Below are positions 1 through 8,922 of a stretch of 64,000 nucleotides of DNA, in pieces. Position 1 is the stretch's first letter, and each line of letters opens with the position of its first letter. Where the stretch lies: contig NZ_JAVIWS010000001.1 of the NCBI RefSeq assembly GCF_031323975.1, positions 3,596,001 to 3,660,000 on the forward strand, written 5' to 3'. Below the pieces are notes generated by a model that did not search any database, was not told where the DNA came from, and was given only the letters and a program-made list of their open reading frames with translations. The position numbers and the translations under genes are program-made. Source of the DNA: Escherichia ruysiae. GTDB lineage: Bacteria; Pseudomonadota; Gammaproteobacteria; Enterobacterales; Enterobacteriaceae.

Positions 1-428
1 ATAAATCACTGGAAACCGGCAACTTCCGTCCGGTAGGTGAAACCGACAGCGAAAAAGCCTTCTGCTGGTTGTTGTATAAACTGACGCAGCGTTACCCGCG
101 CACGCCGGGCAACATGGCGGCGGTGTTTAAATATATCGCCTCACTGGCGGATGAGTTGCGGCAGAAGGGCGTTTTCAACATGCTGCTTTCAGACGGGCGC
201 TATGTAATGGCGTATTGCTCGACTAATTTACACTGGATCACCCGGCGCGCGCCGTTTGGCGTGGCGACGTTGCTGGATCAGGATGTGGAAATCGACTTCA
301 GCTCGCAGACCACACCGAATGATGTGGTCACGGTGATTGCGACACAGCCGCTGACGGGCAATGAAACCTGGCAAAAGATTATGCCAGGCGAATGGCGCTT
401 ATTTTGCCTCGGGGAGCGTGTAGTTTGA
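1..428 (+). CDS. yafJ: YafJ, class II glutamine amidotransferase-like protein (3' part only)
   Basis: The reading frame is open from base 3 to a TGA at 426-428, so the gene starts before the window. The visible 141 residues (KSLETGNFRPVGETDSEKAF...) look like the C-terminal half of YafJ, a GATase-2 (Ntn-hydrolase) domain protein of E. coli; the catalytic N-terminal Cys would lie upstream and cannot be seen. Its substrate is not known to me. The 3' end overlaps the convergent yafK by 30 bp. Identification rests on the sequence and on the yafJ-yafK-yafL order. Confidence 0.85.
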   Translation, partial: KSLETGNFRPVGETDSEKAFCWLLYKLTQRYPRTPGNMAAVFKYIASLADELRQKGVFNMLLSDGRYVMAYCSTNLHWITRRAPFGVATLLDQDVEIDFSSQTTPNDVVTVIATQPLTGNETWQKIMPGEWRLFCLGERVV

Positions 429-1139
429 TGCCAGTTGTGGTTGCACAACTTCGTGGCTTAACGGCTTGCTGACGACGTAACGGCCATTGACCACAGAAAC
501 GGTCGGTGGCTTACGAGTCTGTTCAAAGTAGTCGTAGCCCGGCTTCAGTTGCTCCCAGAAGTCCTTAAAGTTGGAATACTTATGGCGCTTCATATTGGCG
601 TCGGTCATGCGGAACGGGTAAATACTCACCTGCACGCTCGGCTGACCAAATACTAGCGCACCAGTAACGAACTGGAAGATCTCATCAATACCCTGATTGG
701 TCATCGCGTAGCAGCCGATGGAAACACAATCGCCGTGAATCATCAGGTATTTCCCTTCGTAACCATGCGCGCGGTCATAGGCATTAGGGAAACCAATATT
801 GATTGCTTTGTAGTAACGGCTGTCTGGTTTTAATTGATTACGCTGAACGCTATAAAACCCTTCCGGACTTTTGAAATCGCCCTGACGCTGTTTGGGGCCT
901 AACCCGCCGGAATATTTACAGATTTTATAACTGTCGAGCAGTTGATATTGCTCGCCCATTTTGACGTAGAGATCGAGCGTGCGCTCTTCCTTGAAGATTT
1001 GGATGTAGACAGGAGATCCCATCAACTGCTGCTTATACTCTTTGCTCACTGGCGTGGTGGAACTACCGCTGCCCAGCAAACTGGCAAACGAAACGCACGG
1101 GATCAACAACATCGCAAGAATTAATGCGATTTTACGCAT
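399..1139 (-). CDS. yafK: YafK/DpaA (LdtF), L,D-transpeptidase-fold peptidoglycan amidase
   Basis: A 246-residue periplasmic protein with a signal peptide (MRKIALILAMLLIPCVSFA). It carries a YkuD-type catalytic motif near residues 135-147 (HGDCVSIGCYAM, catalytic Cys in SxGC). Family knowledge: E. coli YafK (DpaA/LdtF) cleaves the meso-DAP link that attaches Braun lipoprotein to peptidoglycan instead of forming cross-links. The gene is monocistronic and convergent with yafJ. In K-12, dinJ-yafQ lies next to it; here the following 303 bp hold no such genes. Confidence 0.92.
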   Translation of the reverse strand: MRKIALILAMLLIPCVSFASLLGSGSSTTPVSKEYKQQLMGSPVYIQIFKEERTLDLYVKMGEQYQLLDSYKICKYSGGLGPKQRQGDFKSPEGFYSVQRNQLKPDSRYYKAINIGFPNAYDRAHGYEGKYLMIHGDCVSIGCYAMTNQGIDEIFQFVTGALVFGQPSVQVSIYPFRMTDANMKRHKYSNFKDFWEQLKPGYDYFEQTRKPPTVSVVNGRYVVSKPLSHEVVQPQLASNYTLPEAK

Positions 1140-1442
1140 ACTGCTTATTCCTTGATAAAACGGTTACACACGCCAGGGCGGCAAAATAGATCCCAAATCG
1201 GAATAGTCTGGATTTGGAAGGCTCACATTAGCACCAAAAGAGTTTTACGCAAGCCTGTCGGTGCAGGGTTTACAAATTTAGCATAAGAGGCGATTTTCAA
1301 AAGTCCGAAAAGCGTATGTATCGCGGATTAATTACTTATTTCCTAAGATTATGAAACCCCAATATTAATATGCAAATAAGCAATTAATAATCCCGTTTAC
1401 TCCCTCGGTCTTTTAAAATTCTCACCTTCATTCAGCCGGTTT
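1140..1442. other. yafK-yafL intergenic region without dinJ-yafQ
   Basis: This 303-bp divergent gap should hold the yafK promoter (leftward) and the yafL promoter (rightward). It is AT-rich around 1300-1400. I see no ORF, and no trace of the dinJ-yafQ toxin-antitoxin pair that K-12 has between these two genes. Confidence 0.6.
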
Positions 1443-2201
1443 ATGTCCTTCATGTCTTCGTTCTTTCACGGCAGATTTCTGCATCCAGGCGTGTTTTCGT
1501 TATGCGTTTTGCTTCCTGTACTCGCCAGCGCCACCACATCACACATCTCTTTCAGCTACGCCGCCCGCCAGCGGATGCAAAACCGTGCGCGTTTATTAAA
1601 ACAGTACCAAACCCATCTGAAAAAACAGGCCAGCTACATTGTGGAAGGTAATGCCGAAAGCAGAAAGGCGCTGCGCCAGCATAACCGCGAACAGATAAAA
1701 CAGCATCCTGAATGGTTTCCTGCGCCACTCAAGGCGAGTGACAGACGCTGGCAGGCACTGGCAGAGAACAACCATTTCTTAAGCAGCAATCATCTGCACA
1801 ACATTACCGAAGTAGCGATCCACCGCCTGGAGCTGCAGCTTGGCAAGCCCTACGTCTGGGGCGGCACGCGGCCCGATAAAGGCTTCGACTGTAGCGGGTT
1901 AGTTTTTTATGCCTACAACAAGATCCTCGAGGCGAAACTTCCGCGCACGGCGAATGAGATGTATCACTACCATCGGGCGACGATTGTGGCGAACAACGAC
2001 CTGCGCCGGGGGGATTTGCTGTTTTTCCATATTCATAGCCGTGAGATAGCTGACCATATGGGCGTGTATCTGGGCGATGGACAGTTTATCGAGTCGCCAC
2101 GCACCGGGGAAACCATTCGGATAAGTCGCTTAGCCGAACCTTTCTGGCAGGATCATTTTTTGGGCGCGCGACGGATTTTGACGGAAGAGACGATTTTGTA
2201 A
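1443..2201 (+). CDS. yafL: YafL, NlpC/P60-family putative peptidoglycan endopeptidase
   Basis: A 252-residue protein with an N-terminal hydrophobic export signal (residues about 13-31). The C-terminal NlpC/P60 domain has the catalytic Cys in FDCSGLVFYAY (about residue 151), the His in DHMGVYLGDG (about 205) and a following polar residue. NlpC/P60 enzymes cleave D-iGlu-meso-DAP bonds in cell-wall peptides; the exact substrate of YafL is inferred. ATG 1443 has only a weak ribosome-binding site; Met4 (1452) is an alternative start. Confidence 0.88.
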   Translation: MSFMSSFFHGRFLHPGVFSLCVLLPVLASATTSHISFSYAARQRMQNRARLLKQYQTHLKKQASYIVEGNAESRKALRQHNREQIKQHPEWFPAPLKASDRRWQALAENNHFLSSNHLHNITEVAIHRLELQLGKPYVWGGTRPDKGFDCSGLVFYAYNKILEAKLPRTANEMYHYHRATIVANNDLRRGDLLFFHIHSREIADHMGVYLGDGQFIESPRTGETIRISRLAEPFWQDHFLGARRILTEETIL

Positions 2202-2229
2202 ATGGGTAATATTGACGATCAGGCAAAGG

Positions 2230-2255
2230 GTCGGATGCCATGCGGCATCCGGCCT
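2230..2255. repeat. REP element
   Basis: A GC-rich palindrome (CGGATGCC...GGCATCCGG) of the E. coli REP type, between the convergent ends of yafL and the HicB-like gene. Confidence 0.75.
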
Positions 2256-2257
2256 GT

Positions 2258-2635
2258 TTACATCTGGGCTGAAAACTCACGTTCTAAGACATCAACAATG
2301 AGCTGGTTTTTTGAAATGGAATGTTGCCTGGCGACGATGGTCAGCCGTGAATCGATGTGATGAGGAACGCGCAGCGTCAGGCGTTTTTGCTCTTCTTCTT
2401 CACGAAAAGGGGCAATGCCGTCCTCTTCACAATCTGCAATCCACTCATCCAGCGCGCTTTCACCTTCACGGTACAATGCTTCAATGCTTGTGGCCACAAA
2501 GTCGCAATAACCATTTACATTAAGGAATTTGCCGCGAAATGCGTTGATATCAGCTTCAAATGTCACTGCGGCTGGTTGACCTTTAATTGTGATAATGTTC
2601 GATGCTTGAGATATTAATGAACGCGTTTTCATCAT
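2258..2635 (-). CDS. Orphan HicB-family antitoxin-like protein
   Basis: A protein of about 125 residues. The N-terminal partially degenerate RNase H-like HicB fold has the pattern FRGKFLNVNGYCDFVA then EGESALDEWIADCEEDG. It is followed by a ribbon-helix-helix-like C-terminus (QKRLTLRVPHHIDSRLTIVA then ISKNQLIVDVLERE). HicB proteins neutralise HicA mRNA interferases and repress their own operon. No hicA is present on either side: lfhA ends 57 bp upstream and yafL lies downstream. I prefer ATG 2635 (AGGG about 10 nt upstream) to the ATG at 2656, which has no ribosome-binding site. Confidence 0.7.
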   Translation of the reverse strand: MMKTRSLISQASNIITIKGQPAAVTFEADINAFRGKFLNVNGYCDFVATSIEALYREGESALDEWIADCEEDGIAPFREEEEQKRLTLRVPHHIDSRLTIVARQHSISKNQLIVDVLEREFSAQM

Positions 2636-2692
2636 CTTATCAATCCCTGACGTCATAAATTGATGTCATCGTATTGCGTTTCTTAAAAGGCA

Positions 2693-4786
2693 TCAACTCA
2701 ACGCCCCCATTATCTTCAACTCCAGCTCGTCCGGCACTTCGTTATACGACAGCACATGCAGCCCTGGCGCAAACAATCTTGCGTAGCGCGCCAGCAAAGG
2801 ACGCAACTGCGGCGGCACCAGCAACACCGGGTCTTTCCCCGCCGCTTTCATCTGCTCTTTCACCTGCGGCATCGTGCTCTGGAACTGGTTGAGCATATTC
2901 GGGTCAACCGGCACGCTGTCGAGCATCACTTTCCCGCCCTGTTGCGCCTGACTCACCACATTGGTCAGCAGATTTTCCAGCTCATTATTCAGCGTATATA
3001 CCGTCAGCTCCTGCTTGCGAACGAACGGATGGGTAATGCTACGCCGCAGCGCCAGGCGCACATCGGCTGCCAGCAGAATATGATCTTTGGTCACTGTACT
3101 ACTGGCAACTAGCACGGTGGCGATGGTGACGATATCGCGCAGGGAAACGCCTTCGGTCAGCAGCGCACGGTACACTTTCAGCAACTGGCTGTAATTCAGC
3201 GCCGCGCTCAAATCTTCCGCCAGGCGCGGTGCCATCGACGACAGGCGGTTATGTAACTGCGTAATATCGTCATAGTTAAACAAATCAGGGATATAGCTGC
3301 GCACAATCTTGTTCACATGGGTGGCAATCACGCTGGCGCTGTCGATCACCTGATACCCCATATTCAGCGCCTTCGCTTTCTGCGCAGGTTGAATCCAGGT
3401 CACCGGCATCCCATACGCCGGGTCATTCCCCAGCACGCCATCAATCTCGCCGTAGGTTTCGCTGGAGGGCAGGGCCATCAGTTTATCCGCCGGAATATCC
3501 GCTTCATCAGCCTTAATGCCGTTGATGAAAATAGCGTACTGGCTGGGCTTGAGGCGGAAGTTTTCCCGAATACGGATCTCCGGTAGCAGCACGCCGTTGC
3601 CGTCGGAAATCACCTGCCGCACGCCGCGAATACGCTGGGTGAGCGGGTTACCCTGTGCTTTATCGACCAGCGCCACCAGCTTATAACCGAGGCTTAAACT
3701 GATGGGTTCGATCAGCGGAATGGTCTCCCAACTGACCTGTTGCTCGCTGGTTTCGGTGATAGTGCGGGTCAGCGTTTCGAGGCTTTTCTCTTCCGCCTCC
3801 GCCGCCTGAGGGCGTTTGCTCATCCGCCAGCCGGTAAAACCAAGCAGGGCGCTGAACATCAGGAACGGGAAGTGTGGCATTCCCGGCACCACCGCCAGCA
3901 CGAACATAATCCCGGTGGCGGTGTAGAGCACCGACGGGCTTGCCAGCAGTTGGTGGCGCACGTCGTGGGCGATATCGCCGTTGTCGCTGACGCGGGTGAC
4001 AATAATCGCCGCCGCAGTGGAGAGCAGCAAGGAAGGTATCTGCGCCACCAGGCCGTCGCCGATGGTCATCAGCACGTATTGCTGGAAGGCGGCATCGGCG
4101 CTCAGGTTGTATTTGAAGATCCCGATACAGACACCGCCGATCAGGTTGATTGCCAGAATCATCATCCCCGCGATGGCGTCCCCGCGCACAAACTTCGATG
4201 CCCCGTCCATCGCGCCATAGAAATCGGCCTCGCTGGCAACATCTTTACGCCGGGTTTGCGCCTGCGCCTGGTTGATCAACCCGGCGTTAAGATCGGCATC
4301 AATCGCCATCTGTTTGCCGGGCATCGCGTCTAAGGTAAAGCGGGCAGAAACCTCGGAAATACGCTCGGCCCCTTTGGTGACGACGATAAAGTTGATGATC
4401 ATCAGAATGATAAACACCACGAAACCGACAACAAAGTTGCCGCCAATCACCACCTGACCAAACGACTCAATCACCTTACCCGCCGCACCCGCGCCGAGAT
4501 GTCCGTGCAGCAACACCACGCGCGTAGAGGCGACGTTAAGCGTCAGGCGCATTAAGGTGGTGATCAGCAAAATGGTCGGGAACAGGCTGAATTCCAGCGG
4601 CCTTTTCGCCGACACCGCCACCAGCAGTACCATCACCGCCAACACAATGTTGAAGGTGAACAGAATATCCAGCAGCGCAGGCGGCAGCGGCAGAATAACC
4701 ATCGCCAGAATACACAGGATCACCAGCGGCACGCCGAGATTGCCGCCGCGCAGCAGCGCGAGGAACGATTTAGTTGTTTTCGCCAT
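2693..4786 (-). CDS. lfhA: LfhA, lateral flagellar FlhA export-gate protein
   Basis: A 697-residue inner-membrane protein of the flagellar type III export gate. Eight or so hydrophobic segments fill residues 1-330, with the FHIPEP-type cytoplasmic loop (DAMPGKQMAIDADLNAGLI, about residues 154-172), then a large cytoplasmic domain that docks chaperone-substrate complexes. This is normal full length; K-12 carries only a truncated remnant (fhiA). It is the last gene of the lfiM-lfhA operon and overlaps lfhB by 17 bp. Confidence 0.96.
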   Translation of the reverse strand: MAKTTKSFLALLRGGNLGVPLVILCILAMVILPLPPALLDILFTFNIVLAVMVLLVAVSAKRPLEFSLFPTILLITTLMRLTLNVASTRVVLLHGHLGAGAAGKVIESFGQVVIGGNFVVGFVVFIILMIINFIVVTKGAERISEVSARFTLDAMPGKQMAIDADLNAGLINQAQAQTRRKDVASEADFYGAMDGASKFVRGDAIAGMMILAINLIGGVCIGIFKYNLSADAAFQQYVLMTIGDGLVAQIPSLLLSTAAAIIVTRVSDNGDIAHDVRHQLLASPSVLYTATGIMFVLAVVPGMPHFPFLMFSALLGFTGWRMSKRPQAAEAEEKSLETLTRTITETSEQQVSWETIPLIEPISLSLGYKLVALVDKAQGNPLTQRIRGVRQVISDGNGVLLPEIRIRENFRLKPSQYAIFINGIKADEADIPADKLMALPSSETYGEIDGVLGNDPAYGMPVTWIQPAQKAKALNMGYQVIDSASVIATHVNKIVRSYIPDLFNYDDITQLHNRLSSMAPRLAEDLSAALNYSQLLKVYRALLTEGVSLRDIVTIATVLVASSTVTKDHILLAADVRLALRRSITHPFVRKQELTVYTLNNELENLLTNVVSQAQQGGKVMLDSVPVDPNMLNQFQSTMPQVKEQMKAAGKDPVLLVPPQLRPLLARYARLFAPGLHVLSYNEVPDELELKIMGALS

Positions 4787-5909
4787 CCAGTTTAAGCACC
4801 TCTTTGGGAATGGAAATATGTCTGTTCAGAGCCGGACGCGGCTGTGCGCCGTCGCGCCAGTGTTTCATTTGCAGGACGTAGGTCAGAACGTGGGCGATGG
4901 CCCGGTAAAGCTGAAACGGAATTTGCTGATTCACCTGGGTGGTGTAGTAAACCGAGCGCGCCAGTCGCGGGAACTCCACCACCTCCACCTGATTTTCAGT
5001 AGCGACCTGGCGAATATAGAGGGCGATTTCATCGGTGCCTTTCGCCACCACAAACGGCGCGGCAGCGCGCGACTGGTCATACTGCAACGCAACGGCGTAG
5101 TGGGTCGGGTTAGTGATCACCACGTTGGCTTTCGGCACCACTTTGCGGATTTGCCCCATCGCCAGTTGCCGTTGCAGCCGCCGCACGCGCGCCTTCACTT
5201 CCGGCTTGCCTTCCTGATTTTTGTACTCTTCTTTCAGCTCCTGTTTGGTCATCTTCAGCCCTTTGGTAAACAGGGCTTTCGCCAGCGGCACGTCGACAAG
5301 CGCAAAGAAGATAAACAGGATGACAAAGTTGCGCATCACGCTGGCGTAGAGCGACAAACCATCGTTAATTGCCAGTTTGAACGGTAGCGCCTGCAGGCCG
5401 AGAAAGGCGGTAAAGTTATTGCGCAGGCTAATCCACAACATCACCAGCACCACCACCGACTTCACCGTCATCTTCCCCGTTTCCGCCAGATGTTCACTGG
5501 AGAACAGCCGCCCAATGCCTTTTAACGGGCTGATTTTGCTGAAATCCGGGAGGATTTTTTTCGGCAGAAACAGCCAGCCGCCGGGCACCAGCGATGAGAG
5601 CAGCGCGGCGGCGGGCATCGGCAGCAAGGTGAGAATAAACTTGCCGAGAATTAACAGATGATGGCGCAGAAACTGGCCGATAACGTCCGGGTTATTAATC
5701 TCCTGCGCGTACTGATGCACGCTGATAAAACTCTCGCGCACAAAATCGGCATACCACGGGAAGCTGCTGGAGATCACCACAAACGCCGCAAACAGGCTCG
5801 CCGCGAGCCCCATATCCTTCGAGCGCGGCAGTTGCCCCTCTTCACGCGCTTTACGCAGCTTTTGCGCCGAGGGCTTTTCTGTTTTTTCTTCGCTGCTGCT
5901 ATCCGCCAT
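4770..5909 (-). CDS. lfhB: LfhB, lateral flagellar FlhB substrate-specificity switch
   Basis: A 379-residue export-gate protein. An acidic/lysine-rich N-terminus (MADSSSEEKTEKPSAQKLRK) precedes four transmembrane segments. The self-cleaving NPTH motif is present (VITNPTHYAVALQYD, about residue 265). By analogy with FlhB, cleavage between Asn and Pro switches export from rod/hook to filament substrates, here together with LafE (FliK-like). The start overlaps the end of lfiR. Confidence 0.96.
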   Translation of the reverse strand: MADSSSEEKTEKPSAQKLRKAREEGQLPRSKDMGLAASLFAAFVVISSSFPWYADFVRESFISVHQYAQEINNPDVIGQFLRHHLLILGKFILTLLPMPAAALLSSLVPGGWLFLPKKILPDFSKISPLKGIGRLFSSEHLAETGKMTVKSVVVLVMLWISLRNNFTAFLGLQALPFKLAINDGLSLYASVMRNFVILFIFFALVDVPLAKALFTKGLKMTKQELKEEYKNQEGKPEVKARVRRLQRQLAMGQIRKVVPKANVVITNPTHYAVALQYDQSRAAAPFVVAKGTDEIALYIRQVATENQVEVVEFPRLARSVYYTTQVNQQIPFQLYRAIAHVLTYVLQMKHWRDGAQPRPALNRHISIPKEVLKLDGENN

Positions 5910-6681
5910 AGTGACCTTTCAGCGCGTCGAGTTGCTGCAATACAAAATTCGCCAGATGCAGATAGTGATCCGGCAGGTTGTAGAGCAGGGTGGCAAAGCA
6001 GACCAGCCCCGCCAGCATGTTGATGGGAAAGCCGAGCGAAAAGAGATTTAGCGGCGGCGCAATGCGGTTGAGCAGGCCAAAGCAGCCCTGCACAATCAGC
6101 ATGATAAAAGTGGTTGGCAGCGCCAGCAGCGATGCCGATGCCAGCACCCAGCTAAAGGCCAGCGCGATGGTGCGCAGGGTTTGCGGATGCAGCGCGTTGC
6201 CAATCGGCCAGTAAGTGAAGCCCTTGTACAGCACGCTTACCAGCAGCAGATGCCCGTCCATCGCAAAAAACAGCAGGATCGCGTAGACGTTGATAAGCTC
6301 CGCCAGCACGGTGGTCGATGCGCCGCTGCTTGGGTCGTTCATCACCGCCATGCTCATCCCCATATTGAACGAGAGAATTTGCCCGGCCAGTTGCAGCGCG
6401 AGAAACAGAAACTGAAACATCAGCCCGAACAACATGCCCCATAAAATTTGCTCCACCGTCAGGATCAGGCTGTTGAGCGATAGCAGGTCGTGGGGAATGG
6501 GATGCGGAATTAACGGTGTGATGATGATCGCCAGCGCCAGCGCCATAATAATCCGCACGCGCACGGTCAGGGCGCTGTTATCCAGCACCGGCACATAGCG
6601 CAGAAACGCCATAATGCGCACGAAGGGAAACCACAGCCCCAGCGCCAGATCCATCAATTGCGTCACGTCGCTTGTGCGCAT
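5899..6681 (-). CDS. lfiR: LfiR, lateral flagellar FliR export-gate protein
   Basis: A 260-residue very hydrophobic protein with about six membrane segments, matching FliR in length and pattern (SFNMGMSMAVMNDP is a typical FliR motif near residue 105). FliR forms the export pore with FliP and FliQ. It starts one base after the stop of lfiQ and overlaps lfhB at its end. Confidence 0.94.
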   Translation of the reverse strand: MRTSDVTQLMDLALGLWFPFVRIMAFLRYVPVLDNSALTVRVRIIMALALAIIITPLIPHPIPHDLLSLNSLILTVEQILWGMLFGLMFQFLFLALQLAGQILSFNMGMSMAVMNDPSSGASTTVLAELINVYAILLFFAMDGHLLLVSVLYKGFTYWPIGNALHPQTLRTIALAFSWVLASASLLALPTTFIMLIVQGCFGLLNRIAPPLNLFSLGFPINMLAGLVCFATLLYNLPDHYLHLANFVLQQLDALKGHYGG

Positions 6682-6682
6682 C

Positions 6683-6955
6683 TCAATGAACCAGCAACGC
6701 GGCCTGGGTAAACAGGTGAATGCACAGATCGTGCAACTGGATAATCATCCATTTGCCGCACACGCCAAGCACGACCAGCGTGACAATCAGCCTTGGTAGA
6801 AAGCTCAGGGTTTGTTCGTTAATCTGCGTCACTGCCTGGAACACGCTCACCAGCAGGCCGACCAGCAGGCTCGGCACCACCAGTACGGAAACCAGCAAAA
6901 TCACCACTTTTATGCCGCTGGCGACAATGTCGGCGGCTACGTCTACGGTCAACAT
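6683..6955 (-). CDS. lfiQ: LfiQ, lateral flagellar FliQ export-gate protein
   Basis: A 90-residue protein with two transmembrane hairpin segments and the FliQ loop (SVFQAVTQINEQTLSFLPRL). It surrounds the FliP-FliR core of the export pore. Its position between lfiP and lfiR is the standard fliPQR order. Confidence 0.95.
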   Translation of the reverse strand: MLTVDVAADIVASGIKVVILLVSVLVVPSLLVGLLVSVFQAVTQINEQTLSFLPRLIVTLVVLGVCGKWMIIQLHDLCIHLFTQAALLVH

Positions 6956-6957
6956 AA

Positions 6958-7710
6958 TCAGCCCAGCCCCAGCCCGCGAATGCTGGTGGTGAGCGTGCCG
7001 ATGGTCAGCGACCAGCCGTCGATCAGTACAAACAGCATCAGCTTAAAGGGCAGCGAAACAATCAGCGGCGACAGCATCATCATCCCCATCGCCATCAGTA
7101 CGCTGGCGACAATCAGGTCGATAACCAGAAACGGGATGTAAATCATAAAGCCAATCTGGAAAGCGGTTTTCAGCTCGCTCAACACATAGGCGGGCACCAC
7201 GATCGAGAGATCCTGATCGGCAGCATTGCCCTTCGCGCCGCCGATGGTCATGATTTGCGCCATCGCTTTTTTGTCAGTCTGCGCCAGCATAAAGCGTTTC
7301 AGCGGCGTAGCGGCGGTGCTCAACGCATCGGTCAGGGTAATCCGATCGTTTTCGAACGGCACCACCGCATGGTCGTAAATATTGAGCCAGACAGGGCGCA
7401 TCACCAGCATGGTCAGCGCCAGGGCAATGCCAATCAGAATGCGGTTCGGCGGCGTTTGTTGCAGCCCCAGCGCCTGGCGCAGCAGCGACAGCACGATAAT
7501 AAAGCGCGTAAAGCAGGTCATCATCAGCACCATCGTCGGCAACAAACCGACGAGGGTCATCAGAATCAGCACCTGAATTTTGACGCTGTATTCCTGAGTG
7601 TTGCCGTGGGTCACCACGTTAAGCAGCGCAATATCTCCGCCCTGAGCCAGTGCCAGCGGTGCGAGCGTCAGTAACGCCAGACCCAGCGTCAGTTGAGTGC
7701 GGCGTTTCAT
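6958..7710 (-). CDS. lfiP: LfiP, lateral flagellar FliP export-gate protein
   Basis: A 250-residue export-pore subunit. It has a cleavable signal peptide (MKRRTQLTLGLALLTLAPLALA), the FliP signature (TSFTRFII-like MMTCFTRFIIVLSLLRQALG) and the PFLVIDLIVASVLMAMGM segment near the C-terminus. The start overlaps the last bases of lfiN, suggesting translational coupling. Confidence 0.96.
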   Translation of the reverse strand: MKRRTQLTLGLALLTLAPLALAQGGDIALLNVVTHGNTQEYSVKIQVLILMTLVGLLPTMVLMMTCFTRFIIVLSLLRQALGLQQTPPNRILIGIALALTMLVMRPVWLNIYDHAVVPFENDRITLTDALSTAATPLKRFMLAQTDKKAMAQIMTIGGAKGNAADQDLSIVVPAYVLSELKTAFQIGFMIYIPFLVIDLIVASVLMAMGMMMLSPLIVSLPFKLMLFVLIDGWSLTIGTLTTSIRGLGLG

Positions 7711-8078
7711 GGCGCCAGATCGTTGATGTCGCGGGTGTTAAACTCCAGCACGCGCAGGCCGTACTTTTCGTTGACCACCACCACTTCCGCTTTGCCCAGC
7801 AGGATATTGTTCACTTTAATATCCAGCGGCTCCCCGGCGAGTTTATCCAGTTCAATCACCGTGTCGTCGTCGATGTTCAGCAGGTCGGCTAACATGATTT
7901 CTACCGACGACACTTCCAGCGTTAAGGTCACCGGAATACGTTTCAGCAGCGTCATTGAGTCGGAAAAGCGGTCTTCCAGGCGGGTGACCAGCGTTTCGGC
8001 GTCGGGGGATTTCGCGACAGGCACAACTTCATCAGTGAGGCCAAAATCCCCGGCTAAAATATCTTCTTGCTTACTCAT
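7707..8078 (-). CDS. lfiN: LfiN, lateral flagellar FliN switch protein
   Basis: A 123-residue C-ring protein; the SpoA/FliN domain fills the C-terminal 80 residues (RIPVTLTLEVSSVEIMLADL ... GKAEVVVVNEKYGLRV). I chose the ATG at 8078 (MSKQEDILAG), which overlaps the lfiM stop (TAA at 8071-8073). The frame is open upstream, but that extension is lfiM sequence in another frame. It works with LfiM and LfiG in torque generation and direction control. Confidence 0.93.
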   Translation of the reverse strand: MSKQEDILAGDFGLTDEVVPVAKSPDAETLVTRLEDRFSDSMTLLKRIPVTLTLEVSSVEIMLADLLNIDDDTVIELDKLAGEPLDIKVNNILLGKAEVVVVNEKYGLRVLEFNTRDINDLAP

Positions 8079-8922
8079 GGCTATTCTCATTTTTGCCCGC
8101 CAGCTCCGACAAAAACAGTTTGTCTTTGTCTTCCACAATCAGGGCGCTAAATAATTCAGATTGCCCAATCGCCACCGGGAACGTTTCTCCCAGTGATATG
8201 GGTAAAATATCCCCGGCTTTTATCTGCGCCAGATCGGCGACATTCATCGATAGCTCGGCGATTTTGACGTTCAGGGTCAGCGGCAGGGAGCGGATGATTT
8301 CTTTAATCAGGGCCGGTTTATTAACGGATTTCGCCACCTGCTGCGGTTTACTGTGCTCGCTGTGGCGGATCAGATTCAAAATAAAATCGGTGTGGGCGTC
8401 GTCGAGCAAAATACGAAAGCTGCTCTCTTCGTCGCCCGCAAGGGTAAAGGTTAATTGATATGCCCAGTGGGTAATAACCGTGCTGCTGTCCAGCTTTAAT
8501 TTCAGCGCAATACCGGAGGTTTGCAGATTAAAAATCAGGGTGCAGATATCCAGCGCCAGACGGTTCTTTAAACGCGTTTCGGTTTTGGTTGGCAGCCCGT
8601 TGTGCGCTTTCGCCTCTTCGAGAGATGATTCCAGACCATAAAAATTGCCCAGCAGCATTAATAGCAAGGAGCGATCAATATCAAACGCCAGATGCCCGAC
8701 CTGGGAAACCATCAGTTCAGCGTTTTTATTAATAATATCCATTTCGCAGCCAATCTTTTTTAAGGTGATATTGCTGCGATGCTTTTTGAGAAAATAGCTG
8801 CCCAGATGTGAATCAATCACATCAAAACTCCCCGTAAACAGGGTCGGCAGGCGATGGTAGGGGCGTCCGAGCCGATTACCTTCTAATTTAAAGATGCCTG
8901 GCGTTTTACTGTACTTCAGCAT
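8071..8922 (-). CDS. lfiM: LfiM, lateral flagellar FliM switch protein
   Basis: A 283-residue C-ring protein, shorter than polar or peritrichous FliM (about 330). The middle CheC-like domain and the C-terminal SpoA domain (ILPISLGETFPVAIGQSELF) are recognisable. At the N-terminus I do not see the LSQxEIDALL-type CheY-binding motif; it begins MLKYSKTPGIFKLEG. This suggests a motor without CheY-controlled switching, as usual for lateral flagella. First gene of the leftward operon lfiMNPQR-lfhBA. Confidence 0.9.
   Translation of the reverse strand: MLKYSKTPGIFKLEGNRLGRPYHRLPTLFTGSFDVIDSHLGSYFLKKHRSNITLKKIGCEMDIINKNAELMVSQVGHLAFDIDRSLLLMLLGNFYGLESSLEEAKAHNGLPTKTETRLKNRLALDICTLIFNLQTSGIALKLKLDSSTVITHWAYQLTFTLAGDEESSFRILLDDAHTDFILNLIRHSEHSKPQQVAKSVNKPALIKEIIRSLPLTLNVKIAELSMNVADLAQIKAGDILPISLGETFPVAIGQSELFSALIVEDKDKLFLSELAGKNENSHE

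Noticed and set aside
2657..2692. A hicA toxin gene upstream of the HicB-like gene
   Set aside because: Only 36 bp separate the longest HicB frame from the lfhA end, too short for a HicA.
3740..4333. Long open frame opposite lfhA and similar long frames opposite other flagellar genes
   Set aside because: They are mirror frames of GC-rich coding sequence, with His/Arg/Gln-rich translations and no start signals.
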